Below are positions 12,677 through 23,254 of a stretch of 64,000 nucleotides of DNA, one piece after another (position 1 is the first letter of the stretch; each line of letters starts with the position of its first letter). Position numbers and translations under genes: made by a program. The stretch is from Porodaedalea pini. Its lineage: Eukaryota > Basidiomycota > Agaricomycetes > Hymenochaetales > Hymenochaetaceae. The notes beneath the pieces are model-generated. The model worked only from the letters and a program-made list of their open reading frames with translations, had not been told where the DNA came from and ran no database searches. Location: assembly GCA_002794775.1 (NCBI GenBank), contig NBAY01000075.1:1-64000 (forward strand), written 5' to 3'.

Positions 12677-12906
12677 AGACGAGTATGACTCGAGCGAGAG
12701 TTCGAATTGAAAAAAGACGAGCGGTGACTGTGGACATAGAGCTCGGTACCGTCGTCGTCGGCTAAGGCCGGTCAGTCACCAAACGCTGTGCCAAAATTTA
12801 GATTTATAGACGGCGCTCTCCTCCTCAATCCTTTCAACTTTGCCTCCGGACTAAATACAAAGAACTACAAAGAAACTCAACCAGAATACGCATTTACTCT
12901 CCAATC

Positions 12907-13988
12907 ATGGCAACCCGTGCGCTCCCTCTTTTTCTCTCTTTTTTTTTTCCGCGCTCAAATCCGAGGGAGCATACAGGCACACAGTTCGAGAACAGCAGCG
13001 ACGTCGGCGTCTTCTCCAAGCTCACAAACTCCTACGCGCTCGTCGCTATCCAGGGGAGCACCAACTTCTACAGCACCTTCGAGGCCGAGCTCGCCGACGT
13101 CGTCCCCATCGTGCACACCTCCATCGGCGGGACGCGCATCATCGGCCGCCTCACCGCGGGCAACCGCCACGGGCTGCTTGTCCCCGGGACCGCGACCGAC
13201 CAGGAGCTGCAGCACCTGCGCAACGCGCTCCCCGACGGCGTCGCCATCCAGCGCGTCGAGGAGCGCCTGAGCGCCCTCGGCAATGTCATCGCGTGCAACG
13301 ACTACGTCGCGCTCGTGCACCCTGATGTCGACCGCGAGACGGAGGAGATCATCGCGGACGTGCTGAAGGTCGAGGTCTTCCGCCAGACCGTCGCGGACAA
13401 CGTGCTCGTCGGCTCGTACTGCGTACTCTCGAACCAGGGCGCGCTCGTGCATCCCAAGACGAGCATACAGGACCAGGACGAGCTCAGTAGCTTACTCCAG
13501 GTTCCCTTAGTTGTGAGTGATCTCCCTCTCTCCTTTTTATTTGTTTTATCTGAGCTGTATGACTGTAGGCTGGGACTGTAAACCGTGGATCAGATGTAAT
13601 TGGTGCGGGGCTTGTCGTGAACGACTGGTGTGCATTCACTGGGCTCGACACCACCGCAACCGAGATCAGCGTTATTGAAGCAACCTTCAGTGCGTCTCCT
13701 CCTTCCTCGTCCCTTTTCTCTCCATCTTCTCCCTTTACTGCCTTATTTTCAGCACCCTTCACGTTCTTGTATCTCTCTCCCCTTCCGTCTCACCTCCTTC
13801 ACCACCTCAGGCCTTGTTTCCCACTTCCTTTCAACTTCTTCTAACCCCTCTCCTATTATTAAATCCATTGAATCCATTAATATCGTGATACCTCACACTG
13901 ACGATGCGCCTCCCCAGAACTACAAGGCCACGACTCGTCTGCCGTCATCGGCGAGATGCGCGACTCGCTAATCGACAACTGGGCATAG
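12907..13988 (+). CDS. TIF6: Eukaryotic translation initiation factor 6 (60S anti-association factor)
   Basis: Four exons, 12907-12916, 12977-13512, 13569-13689 and 13918-13988, total 738 nt and give exactly 245 residues, the usual eIF6 length. The first exon codes only ATG GCA ACC C; joining gives [16 protein letters not shown]. Characteristic stretches include [39 protein letters not shown] and [13 protein letters not shown]. eIF6 binds the 60S subunit in the nucleolus and cytoplasm and blocks premature joining to 40S. The frame is intact. The ~200 nt before the start are intergenic with a CT-rich intron after codon 3. Confidence 0.95.
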
Positions 13989-14773
13989 TACTAGTCCCCG
14001 CTCAACTAAATTGGAAGCAAACACCGATGCACGACTATTCTCGATTGCCGCCCTTCCACTCCTATCTCCCTTTTTCTTGGATCGTCTCCATCATGTCATC
14101 GTCATCTTCCTACCTCTCCGTCGTCCCATGTCATACCAACTCCCCACCCGCCTACTCCTACTCTGCACGCGATCACCTTCACTAAGGCACAGCACGCATG
14201 ATTGTATCCTTACCCTTCGGCATCCGAGTCGCAAATAGATTGATTCGATCCAACTTGGTTTGTATCACGGCATCTGAAATCTGATTGTGCTACATGAAAG
14301 CATGTAATAGGATACCTATGCAGCAGCATATGAAAAGTGCAAGATAAGGAGATGGGAAGATGGGAAGATTGAAAGAGATGAAAGGAGCGACGAGTCCGTT
14401 GGAAGGCTAAAAAAATAGAGAAAGAAAGGAGCGGAGTATATGTCAGAGTTCGACAATAAAAAGACACGAGTGTGCTGGATATCAGAAAGTGGGTATGGGG
14501 AAAAAGGAAAGGAAGTAGCTGGCTAGTTATGATGAGTGGGATAGACTACATAGTACAGAGGTATAATAAACGAACGGGTAAGACCTGGAAAGGTGATCAC
14601 AAAGGTGGTACATACACAGAACAGCCACTGTGGGAAGAAGATTAAAAAGTACAAGGAAACGAATGTTGAATAACTTAGGTCAAGCGGTGCGGAAGATGAA
14701 TTTTGGAAACGAGAGAGAGAACCGGAAAGGGATAGGATACTGGGCAGATGCATAGATGCATGGGGTATGAAAA
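13989..14773. other. Convergent intergenic region
   Basis: Lies between the stops of eIF6 (+) and the AhpC/TSA_2 gene (-) and should hold both 3' UTRs. The left half is CT-rich; the right half is purine-rich on the plus strand. I see no gene or repeat. Confidence 0.4.
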
Positions 14774-17101
14774 TCACTGGGTGCCGAGCGTCACGTCGTA
14801 CACCTCATCTCCATCTTCGTCACCCTCTTCTTCGACGATAGGGAATCGCTCACGCCGCTTCACATCTAGCACCCGATCGCCGGTGTCACGGTGCGCCTTA
14901 GCATCATCGACAGAAACGGCGACTGTCTCCACGCCCACGCGCCTCCTCCGGCGTTTCCGACGGAGCCTCACAAGGCTGCGCCGGCGCCTCGCCATCCACG
15001 CATCCTCATCCTCCATGCTCTCGCGCCTCGCGCTCGCCCCGCCGCCCATCCCCCGCACGTGCTTCGTCCGCGCAGTCTGCACGCCGCTCGCCTCCACGAC
15101 GTCCAAAATCGGTGCATGCGCTCTCGTCGTACGCATCCGATGCGCAAACGCACATGTACTCGGCCCAGGACCGAGTACGAATTCGCCACCGAGCTGTGCG
15201 ATGTCGCCTGCGCGCTCAAATAAAGGGAGGCGAGGTGCACCTGCAAACGTGCGACGCAGGGTGCCGAGGGCGCCGCCGCGGGGTACGATGTAGTGTCCGC
15301 GCTCTGCGGCGGGGCCTCGATCGGTGGAGCGGAGGCTCATACCGAGCGCGCGGTGCACGGCGAGGGTGGGGTCCGTGTAGATTGGGAAGTTCGTACCAGT
15401 GAGTTCTGTGAGAAGAAGTAGAAATAGAAGTGAGATGCGATGAGCAGAACGGTGTGGGAGACGAAACTCACGTCTGTAAGGTGGAATCAAAGAAGGCGAG
15501 CCCATCCCAACGATCACGATCTTGAGCCCTGCCTTCTCCAACGCTTCTACTTCAACCTCGGAGGCGATGGAACGTATGTAGTCCCGGCACGCAGAAGCGC
15601 TATTCGTCTCGTCAGTAATCACGGTCATAAGAAATATAAAAATGAAAGAGACAGACCGAAAATGCCTAATAAAAATAACGACAGTCTTCTCGTTCTCCCA
15701 GATATCGCCGAAGCGAATGCGAACACCACTTTCTGAAACGACAGACATAGACGAAGCTGTCATCAGCTGTTTCGGTGTCGGCAACGCATATTCGTCGAAG
15801 GAGGCTTTCGGTGCATCAGGCACATTTGGTTTTCTGCTACTCTCGTCAGAAGACTCGTACAAGTCCACTCGCGAGCGAAGAAGAGAACGCGAGCTAAAGC
15901 TGAAAAGTCTGTTTTTGCTCGGCGGTCTCAGACCTGCGTCGAGCTCCGCGCCTGATGGGGGACGCGACTCAGGCGCAGTTGCATATCCATCACTTTCACG
16001 CTCCGACGGGGACGTACGCGGAAAGATGACTGAGGGTTGAGGCGATGCGCCAATTATTGAAGCTGTCGTTTGATGCTTTTCGGAATAGGAAGTCGTCGTC
16101 GGCAGCGTCACATCGGACATGCTCGCCAATGCTGACGCGCGAGGAAAGGGAATGCTTGGTGCATTGTTCGTGTCGCGCTTTGCATCGGGTGTCGGACTGG
16201 GCGGCAACGAAGGGAGGTCCTTCGCATCCATGCTTTGGTTGCGCCACGGGATAGGCAACAGGACATTCGCGCTGCGCTTTGTGAGGAGTTTCTTGACAAA
16301 GCTTTGCGCAGACGGAGACGGGCTCTTTGGCGGTGGCGGTGCGACGTCCTTGTCGTCGGACGGCACCATCGTCGGGTCGAGGAGCGAGGAAGACGAGGAC
16401 GAAGTGCCGCTCGAGGTCCCGCTCAAGTCTGGCGTCAGAGGTGGCGTGTACATGTAGCTAAGGCTGGATGCCTTCCGGGGAATGTAGTGGCTCCTTGTGA
16501 GCTGCGTCGCGCGTCCGTTTTGAGGCAGATGAGCCGACGAAGCTGCTCGGAAAAGCATGGAGATATGGGCATATCGACGGTGATGATCGTGATGTGATGT
16601 CCGTCCAGCAGAAGCATCTCTTGATCTGCTCGAAACCGCTTCCTTGTCGACGGTGTTTAACTCTGCTGAGCTCGCACGCGTCGTCAGTTTGGCCAGCGCG
16701 TTCTCGCGCTCGACAGCTTTGTTATAGTCCCCCCCACGCCCGTCGGACTGAGACACGTCGGCGCCAGGCGAAGCCAAGGGACTGGGCAGCGCGACCGTGA
16801 GCGTGTATCGACGCTGAGTCTCTGATGGGAACGCCTTTGCACTGAGAGGCGGAAGATCAAATGGGGCAGTCCCTGCCGCATGATGCAGATCGGTCGAACA
16901 CTGAAAAGCACAGCTGTAACTGCGGCTCCGCCGCCGCAACTCCGTCAGCGACGCGAATGGGTCGTCCAAGTCAAAGGGCGGGTAACGATCATGCGCATCA
17001 CCTAGCTCGAGATCAACCAGCGTCGATGATGGCGGTGGCTTGCGCTTGTACTGGCTCGCGCGTTTCTCGGAGTTCGTCGGCTTGGTAGCATTCGCAGACA
17101 T
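14774..17101 (-). CDS. AhpC/TSA_2 thioredoxin-like protein with long disordered N-terminus
   Basis: The span is open throughout. I predict two introns, 15600-15656 (57 nt) and 15406-15471 (66 nt), leaving 2205 nt and 734 residues. The first ~440 residues are Ser/Pro-rich and disordered. The C-terminal domain reads FGDIWENEKTVVIFIRHF, then EALEKAGLKIVIVGMGSPSL, NFPIYTDPTLAVHRALGM, AQLGGEFVLGPG and FAHRMRTTRAHAPILDV, typical of the fungal AhpC/TSA_2 family. After splicing the redox position reads HF-RASAC-RDY, so the first Cys of the usual CxxC is Ala and the second is kept. Both introns are multiples of three without stops. Antioxidant function is inferred from the family only. Confidence 0.8.
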   Translation of the reverse strand: MSANATKPTNSEKRASQYKRKPPPSSTLVDLELGDAHDRYPPFDLDDPFASLTELRRRSRSYSCAFQCSTDLHHAAGTAPFDLPPLSAKAFPSETQRRYTLTVALPSPLASPGADVSQSDGRGGDYNKAVERENALAKLTTRASSAELNTVDKEAVSSRSRDASAGRTSHHDHHRRYAHISMLFRAASSAHLPQNGRATQLTRSHYIPRKASSLSYMYTPPLTPDLSGTSSGTSSSSSSLLDPTMVPSDDKDVAPPPPKSPSPSAQSFVKKLLTKRSANVLLPIPWRNQSMDAKDLPSLPPSPTPDAKRDTNNAPSIPFPRASALASMSDVTLPTTTSYSEKHQTTASIIGASPQPSVIFPRTSPSERESDGYATAPESRPPSGAELDAGLRPPSKNRLFSFSSRSLLRSRVDLYESSDESSRKPNVPDAPKASFDEYALPTPKQLMTASSMSVVSESGVRIRFGDIWENEKTVVIFIRHFRSVSFIFIFLMTVITDETNSASACRDYIRSIASEVEVEALEKAGLKIVIVGMGSPSLIPPYRREFRLPHRSAHRISLLFLLLLTELTGTNFPIYTDPTLAVHRALGMSLRSTDRGPAAERGHYIVPRGGALGTLRRTFAGAPRLPLFERAGDIAQLGGEFVLGPGPSTCAFAHRMRTTRAHAPILDVVEASGVQTARTKHVRGMGGGASARRESMEDEDAWMARRRRSLVRLRRKRRRRRVGVETVAVSVDDAKAHRDTGDRVLDVKRRERFPIVEEEGDEDGDEVYDVTLGTQ

Positions 17102-17982
17102 CCTTGTAGTAGGAGCCGGGGACAGTTGGTGTATAAGTAGTTGAAAGGAAGGGCGTTATAGACACCAGGTCGAAGTGGAGACGGTCGACGTCTTTATATC
17201 GGAGGGCTCAAGGCTCAAATGAGGCAGCGGCCGAAGCTCAATTGCAAGTACAGGTCCCTTCTCGGTGGTAGAAAGTCCGGAAGACAACGTGTTCGCAACT
17301 GAAGGGCGCGCAGATGCAGGCGAGGTGGTGCAGCAGCAGCAGCAGCACAGAAGAAGGTTAGATAGATTCTCACTCCCAGACCCGGTGCGTCCTGGTCTTT
17401 ATTGCGCACGAAGACCCAACTGCGGCCAAGACAGGCGCATCTCCTCAACATCGGCTGACGACCCGACGCTGATAGCCCGCGGGTCGCTGCGGCAAAGATG
17501 TTGATAATTCCGAGAGACATAACTCATAAGGAGTACATTGTCCGGGCGACAATACAGAAATGCGCGTTTGTAGCAAAGCAAATGAGGGTCGCCTTTCCGG
17601 AGAAACGCTGCAGGCACGTTGATAACCACGAGGGCCGATGTCCCTTCACAGCTTTGACAAGATTAGATATTCACAGCCCTGAGCCGCAAAGTTGTATGAC
17701 AGAAGAACAAAGAGTGAGATGCATGAGGAGAACGCGTTGGAGGAACGTGGAGGGATCTGACACTCGGCATCTTGCGAGACTCTCTGTCCCTCACTCTTTC
17801 GTCTCAGAATACTCTGAGCAGCGTACAAAGCATGTCTCCAGGAATATCTACCACAACCGAACGGAGTTAAGAATCTCGATTATATGTGACGACAAATCTC
17901 TCTTCGGCCATCTTGACCTTCACAGATCCTCGGATCCTTTCCCCAAAGAGCTCGATGGCCGTGTCGAGATCGATGCACCCAA
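17102..17982. other. Intergenic region upstream of the AhpC/TSA_2 gene
   Basis: About 880 bp with no supported complete gene. It includes a CAG-type run near 17330-17346. The last 116 bases (17867-17982) hold a minus-strand reading frame listed separately. Confidence 0.4.
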
Positions 17983-18625
17983 TAAGGTAGGGAAAGTATA
18001 AACTCGACCAACCAAGTCACATCACTGTCACGAACCCTGAGCACTGCATTTACCCCATTTGGAAGGACCCTAACGGCAAAAATCTCGAAGGATCCAAGGT
18101 CAACTTTCTAACTTCTAAAAAATTCCTTCCATAATTCACTGAGCTTGTCTCCTGTAGGCTCTTGCATACATTTACAAGCATAAAGAAGAGTTCATTGGGA
18201 TTCTTTTGAGGTTCAGACAAACTTACCAAATGTGGCACATGACAAATATGTTACAAATTATGTAATTACATAATATATTCCCTTCTTTGGAGCGGCAAAA
18301 TATTCAGTCCAGAAAATTGAGTTGTATCCAGAAGCCTGGAAATGCAATTCTATGGTGTTTGACAAAAGCAATTTTCCTCCTTAAATAGAAAGCCCTAAAC
18401 TCAATATTCAGAAAAAATAAATCCTTACATCTGTAGCCACAGAAGTCCTCTAAAGCTCTATGAGAATGAAAGATGCATTTGGGATGTTGTGTTGAAGCAA
18501 TTGAGCTCGACACTGTGTGCCACCCAATAAGGCAAGTAGGGTTGCGTCACGGTTGGTCGAGTTTATACTTTCCCTACCTTATGTCTATGAGTAGTAAGTA
18601 CAATGTAGATATCCAAACCTTCGCT
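17867..18625 (-). other. Possible minus-strand exon split by the MITE
   Basis: On the minus strand 17867-17982 encodes GCIDLDTAIELFGERIRG, then VKVKMAEERFVVTYNRDS and a stop. If the MITE and one TA are removed, the frame continues into 18582-18625 (GLDIYIVLTTHRHI) with a possible acceptor ttcag. I do not recognise the protein and found no clear start, so this may be chance or the remnant of a gene disrupted by the insertion. Confidence 0.22.
17983..18581. mobile_element. 599-bp MITE with TA target-site duplication
   Basis: Both ends carry AGGTAGGGAAAGTATAAACT-type inverted repeats, about 30 bp, flanked by TA. The left subterminal ~110 bp match the reverse complement of the right subterminal part of the DDE transposon at 40930-45170 (shared GTCACATCACTGTCACG, GGAAGGACCCTA). 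The right subterminal part matches that transposon's left end (GTGACGC, ACTTGCCT). The inside is AT-rich with no transposase. It is therefore a non-autonomous relative of that element. Confidence 0.85.
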
Positions 18626-18850
18626 GAATATGCTTCAGGTAGGTCGTTAATGGTTGCTCGATAATGCAAAGTGATTTGGGTATGGACAGTGGCAGCCCAG
18701 CCTATGAAATGGTCGACTAGACGGATTAATGGAAATGAAACGAGGTCTAAACGTTGCATGCATATCTACATCCTCCATCGAACATCTATGCCGGTGGGGT
18801 ATTAATGTCGCATTTCCCGAACGTTGGGCTGCCTTCTGAAGGCGCCGCCA

Positions 18851-21627
18851 TCAACTGAAATAGTATGAGTAAGAGCTCCCTAGCAGCACAGCAGCGAAGG
18901 GAACACCCACCGCAATAGTCTGCACGGTAGTATACACGGCAGCGGCGGTGCCGAATATCATTAATACAATGTCAGCTATCTTCGCGCGGCGCGTGCGTGC
19001 GCATGCTTTATAGTGTAACATCGGCGGGTACACATAGCACAAAGGAACACTGTAACAGCACCCGTTATAATTTAATTCCACATTGGTTTCAAGCTAGTAG
19101 CCACTCACCAAGCAAAGCTGCCGACAAGTGCCACGAACTTGTCAAGATCACTTGCACCAGCCCAACTGACCAGCGCACAGAACATCACGATCAGGAAGCG
19201 CAAAATGTTCTTCTGCCACTTGACCTTCGGATTTCCCTTCCCGCTGCGCGAGAACAAGCCATTCTCCATGATGCGCACCGCTGGGAACAGCTGCAGCGGG
19301 ACAGACAAAAGAATCGCGAGCGAGTACAGGAACTGCACGGCCTGCACGAGCTTGCTCTCTGAGTTCAGGTTGGTGATCACCAAGGTCTGGACTTCGGCGC
19401 CAAATGCGAGGTAGGCGAGGACGCCTCCGCCGCCGAAGAGGACTGCAGATACTCGCATGAGCCGATGTGAAGGCATGGGCTATATGAGTCTATAAACTCA
19501 CCAATCAAGAAGAGCATAACACCTGTGAGGACTGCTGGGAACTTGCGCGGCTCGCGCATGGAGTCCGAGATAGGAATAACCTGGAGCACGAAATGAACTC
19601 AAGAAGCGTGCCAGAAGTGCAAATTAATCTCACCAAGCCCACCCCTTCAAACGAGAATACAGCCGTCCTGAATTCTAGGTCAACAACACTCCTTCGCGAG
19701 GTTGAGGAGACGTACCCAATGAGCAGTGGGAAGTCCTTCGGGTTGAACAGCTCCACCTTTGCAATCCCCCTGTCCTTAATGAGTGCAATCTCACTACCAA
19801 AAATATACAGCAGGCCCGACAGGATGAAGACGTCCGCAACGAGCGCGGTCGTGCTCAGCTTTGCGATATTGCGAATGAGCGCAAGCGGGAGAAAAACGAC
19901 GAGCTGCATCAGGATAAAATACTGCACAGAAATGAGGCGCACACAGTTCGTGATGGCGAGAACGAATGCCTGCAGGTTCTCCGAGACGAAGATCGTGTAC
20001 GCGCATACGAAACCCAACTGGGAGACTGTGACTGCGCTGAGAATAGCGTAGCGCATCCATGGCCCATACAGCTTGCCACCGATATCTTTAATGTGTTTTT
20101 AATATCTATTGCAGATAACTGGACGAATGAAGGCATACCTCCGTAGCTTCCAGGAACGACGGCCTTAGCTTTGACAAGAAGCAGGAACGAGTATAGAGAT
20201 ATTATTGCAATTCCGACCATAGTCACGGAAGAAAATAAAATCCCTCCATTAAAGAAACTGACAATATATTTAAGTAAATCAATTGCAGACTCAGAGATGG
20301 GAGCTCACGCTTTTCCAAGGAACAATACACCAGTGCCGACGAACGACTTTAGAAGCTGTCAAAGTATTATAAATAACGGAAATAATCGTTTGGATTAGCT
20401 TACCATTAGCACTGCTTGTGTTACGGTGGCGTCCCCATGGGCATCAGGACCGACACTCCTTCTACGCGCAGCGCGCCTCGCCCTAGAGATAGAACGCTTG
20501 CTTACTGCCCGAGACCGTAAAAGCGGAGCAGTCTCCAGTGTCTTCAATGGACCGGAGAAATCTGGAGCTGCTACACAATACAATGAGTAAGTGGGTTGAG
20601 CGACTGAATCTTCGCTTGAATATGCTCACGAGGCAATGACGGACCTGCAGGACCTGCGATTGCCTCCTCCTCTTCCCGCAGAAGAGCAGTCTCGTCGTCC
20701 TCTTCTTCATCTTCCTCGAGGTCTTCTCCGGCCTAAATCAAAGTTTCAGCAATAGTTCAACTCCGCGATTTATTTGATCTGATACTCACGAAATGTCCAA
20801 AGAGATACAAGAACTCGATAAAGTTATTTGAAACAGTGGGCTCATCAACACCCTGCTCGTTCGCGCGGAGGAGAACATAGTTGCGCCGGAAGCCACCCGG
20901 CTCACGGATGTGCTCGAAGGCAGCTTGGGAAGGGTGTAATGGCTCCGGAGCAGGCGCAGTGAACGATGCTGCTCGCGGACGAGCAGTCTGGCGTCGCTGG
21001 TCTGCTTGCCATTTGTATATTGGATGCCTGAGATTTGATCTATGAGTGTGAATAAACCGAGCGAACAAGATCATAGGCATACGTTATATCGCCTCCTGGA
21101 GCGTCGTACGGTATCGGGAACGGCTCAGAATCCTCTCGCTGTGGCGCCTGCTGTGTCGCGTTCGACCCGGAATCAGACGCGCGTCGGCTTCCACCTGCCG
21201 ATCTATCCTCCACATTTGCATCCACCGCACGGCGTGGCACGAGATGCCGTCGGAGCACGCGCGCCATCTCCTCGTCAGTCACGTCCTCATGGTGCAATCT
21301 CCCGCCGCTCGACGGACTCTCACCGGTCGCCGCACCAGTAGGCGTGATCGTACCGTCCGTCTGCGGCGTCCGCGGACGCGGCGACCGCGCGCCGAAGCTC
21401 GCGGGGTGTACGCCTGCTGCGGGCGAGCCTTCGCCGCCGATCCGTAGTGGGATGTTTGCTATCGGAGGCGTCGATGGCGTACCCTGTCTAGGAACACCGA
21501 GATGCGTTGTCGGCGTGCCGACGCGAAATGCTGGACTCCCCTGTACTCCATGAGATGAAGGAGCGAAGTCGTCGGGGGTACGCCGGGGACCCGAGATGTC
21601 TAAGGGACGCGAGGGATTTGAGGACAT
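18851..21627 (-). CDS. AVT3-like vacuolar amino-acid transporter (SLC36/AAAP family)
   Basis: A multi-exon gene. The first exon (about 21083-21627) encodes a disordered Pro/Ser-rich N-terminus and the family stretch VTDEEMARVLRRHLVPR. Next come PFPIPYDAPGGDIT and IYKWQADQRR, an acidic segment (EEDEEEDDETALLREEEE), and a transmembrane core. That core includes GVLFLGKAF, VSQLGFVCAYTIFVSENLQA, FSFEGVGLVIPISDSMREP, VLAYLAFGAEVQTLVITNL and a final helix near MLHYKACARTRRAKIADIVL. Fungal AVT3/AVT4 proteins export neutral amino acids from the vacuole; the specificity here is an inference. The stop at 18851-18853 overlaps no other gene. Confidence 0.88.
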
Positions 21628-21880
21628 TAATATTGTCTATCTTGTGAATGAGTGCGTTTGACTATGTGCTTGATGTCTGGCAGAGTCTATCTAAGCAGTC
21701 AAGTGAATGGGAGGAGCGAGAGCGCTGTGTAGAACGAGAGCGCGCGAAACGCAAGGTCCGCGCCGGCGCCGGCGCCAGTGTTGCCGACTCAAGCGGAAAT
21801 AAAGAGATCGACGTTTGTGATTTTCGGACTTCGGGGCTGTATTTCTTCCGCAACACACTCGAATAATAAAATACACAAAT
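21628..21880. other. Short intergenic region
   Basis: 253 bp between the AVT3-like start and the epimerase stop, both on the minus strand. It contains a GCGCCGGCGCCGGCGCC run at 21759-21777. No other feature is seen. Confidence 0.4.
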
Positions 21881-22932
21881 TCAAAGACTACGATATTCCT
21901 CCAAAGGTACTTTATGCACCCATCCAAGCATCCTCTCCGCCTTCTCGCAATTGATGAAACCTCCCTCGAGCGTCTTCCCCTCCTTCAATGGAACGTGTCC
22001 GAAAAACACCCTATGCAGTTCTGCACTGTCGCGGTCGTCCGCTACATCAGGTGCAGCAATGAAGAATGCCTCGTGACCGCTCCATCGTCTTATATCGGTT
22101 GTCAGTGCAAGGAGGAACGCAGAAGCAGCAGCGTCCTGGTGCACGTATCCCCAAAGATCATTACGTCGAGTTTCCGGCTTCTCTCGCGCAGCGTATGATC
22201 GTTGCGGGACAGACCAATGAAGGCGCAGGCTCGCAATGCGCATTTCTGGATAGCGGCGGACGATACTCGCTGCTTGGTGCTCCGCTATTCTGGAGATATA
22301 TGCTGGTCAGACAATTTCATCAAAACGCTACGGAAAGAATGAGAAACACAGTTTTGAAAGACCATAAGGCTCATCGGGTTCGCAAGGATGGTCCTCATCA
22401 ATGGGGAAGTACTTGGGGTTTGGCCCGTTTTTGCTGTAGACGCCTTGAACGACGTTGCACGTCGAGGCTTGAGCGATACGCATGATTCCGAGCTGATAAC
22501 GCGGACTTGTCACATTTTGTTCCTCGCAAGTAACTCGCAAGCGGAGTTCACCTCAGCTGCTGCACGAAGCACGTTCCAAGAAATGACTACGTTACTAAAC
22601 TCGTAGTTAATAAATGTAATTACGCAATGTATTTTAAAATTACATCGCACAGACCTGTTGTGTGTTTGCCAGACATAATCACCTGGTGAGGGGTAGGCGG
22701 CAAGATGCGCAACACCATCGCATCCCTCAAGCACCTTCAGCGCCTCGTCATAGTCGCGTAAGTCTGTCTTGACAAAACTGTACGCCTCGTGCTCCGTAGC
22801 CCTCCGAACCGCGATATCGTCAAAGACAGGGTCCGAGTAGTCAACTCCGATTACAGAATGGCCCTCGTTGAGACAGTGCACGACAACACGTCGCCCGACG
22901 CGTCCGTTGCAGCCAGTGACGGCGATCTTCAT
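21881..22932 (-). CDS. NAD-dependent epimerase/dehydratase (extended SDR)
   Basis: The start at 22932 gives MKIAVTGCNGRVGRRVVVHC, a Rossmann TGxxGxxG motif at the extreme N-terminus as usual for extended SDRs; an upstream in-frame ATG at 22980 would add 16 residues. Acidic residues in GVDYSDP and the segment TDLRDYDEALKVLEGCDGVA fit NAD binding. HLAAYPSP, QASTCNVVQGVYS and EPYGLSK provide the Ser/Tyr-x3-Lys catalytic set. Further exons give IAEHQAASIVRRYPEMRIAS and a C-terminal ERMLGWVHKVPLEEYRSL. The substrate is unknown. Its promoter was separated from the divergent ABC transporter gene by a LINE insertion. Confidence 0.85.
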
Positions 22933-23254
22933 CTTAGCTCGTGGTTGACTGAGGTCTGAGAGAAAGAGAAACTGAGACACCCAGGCGTCACATAGACGGT
23001 TCTTGCAGAGACATCTTATCGGACAGGAACATAGAAGGGGCGCGGAGCAAATCTAGCACGGCAAGGTCACCTGCTGTTCTGCTGCAGCCAAAGATGGGAG
23101 ATCACGTGACAAAGCCTATATAATATCTGCTATCTACTACTAACAGATGCCCAACCGCATAGGAAACGGAACCGAACGAGATACAATGCGTAGCGCGTAA
23201 ATGGGGGAGTTGTTAACTAGGGAAAGAGAACGTAATGGTCTGAAGTGTTATGTT

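Noticed and set aside
12955..13452. 165-residue antisense ORF under eIF6
   Set aside because: High GC third-position bias of eIF6 opens the opposite frame; no independent motif.
17215..17629. Minus-strand ORFs of 76 and 101 residues upstream of the AhpC/TSA_2 gene
   Set aside because: They have no recognisable motif and one contains a poly-Ala run from a CAG-type repeat.
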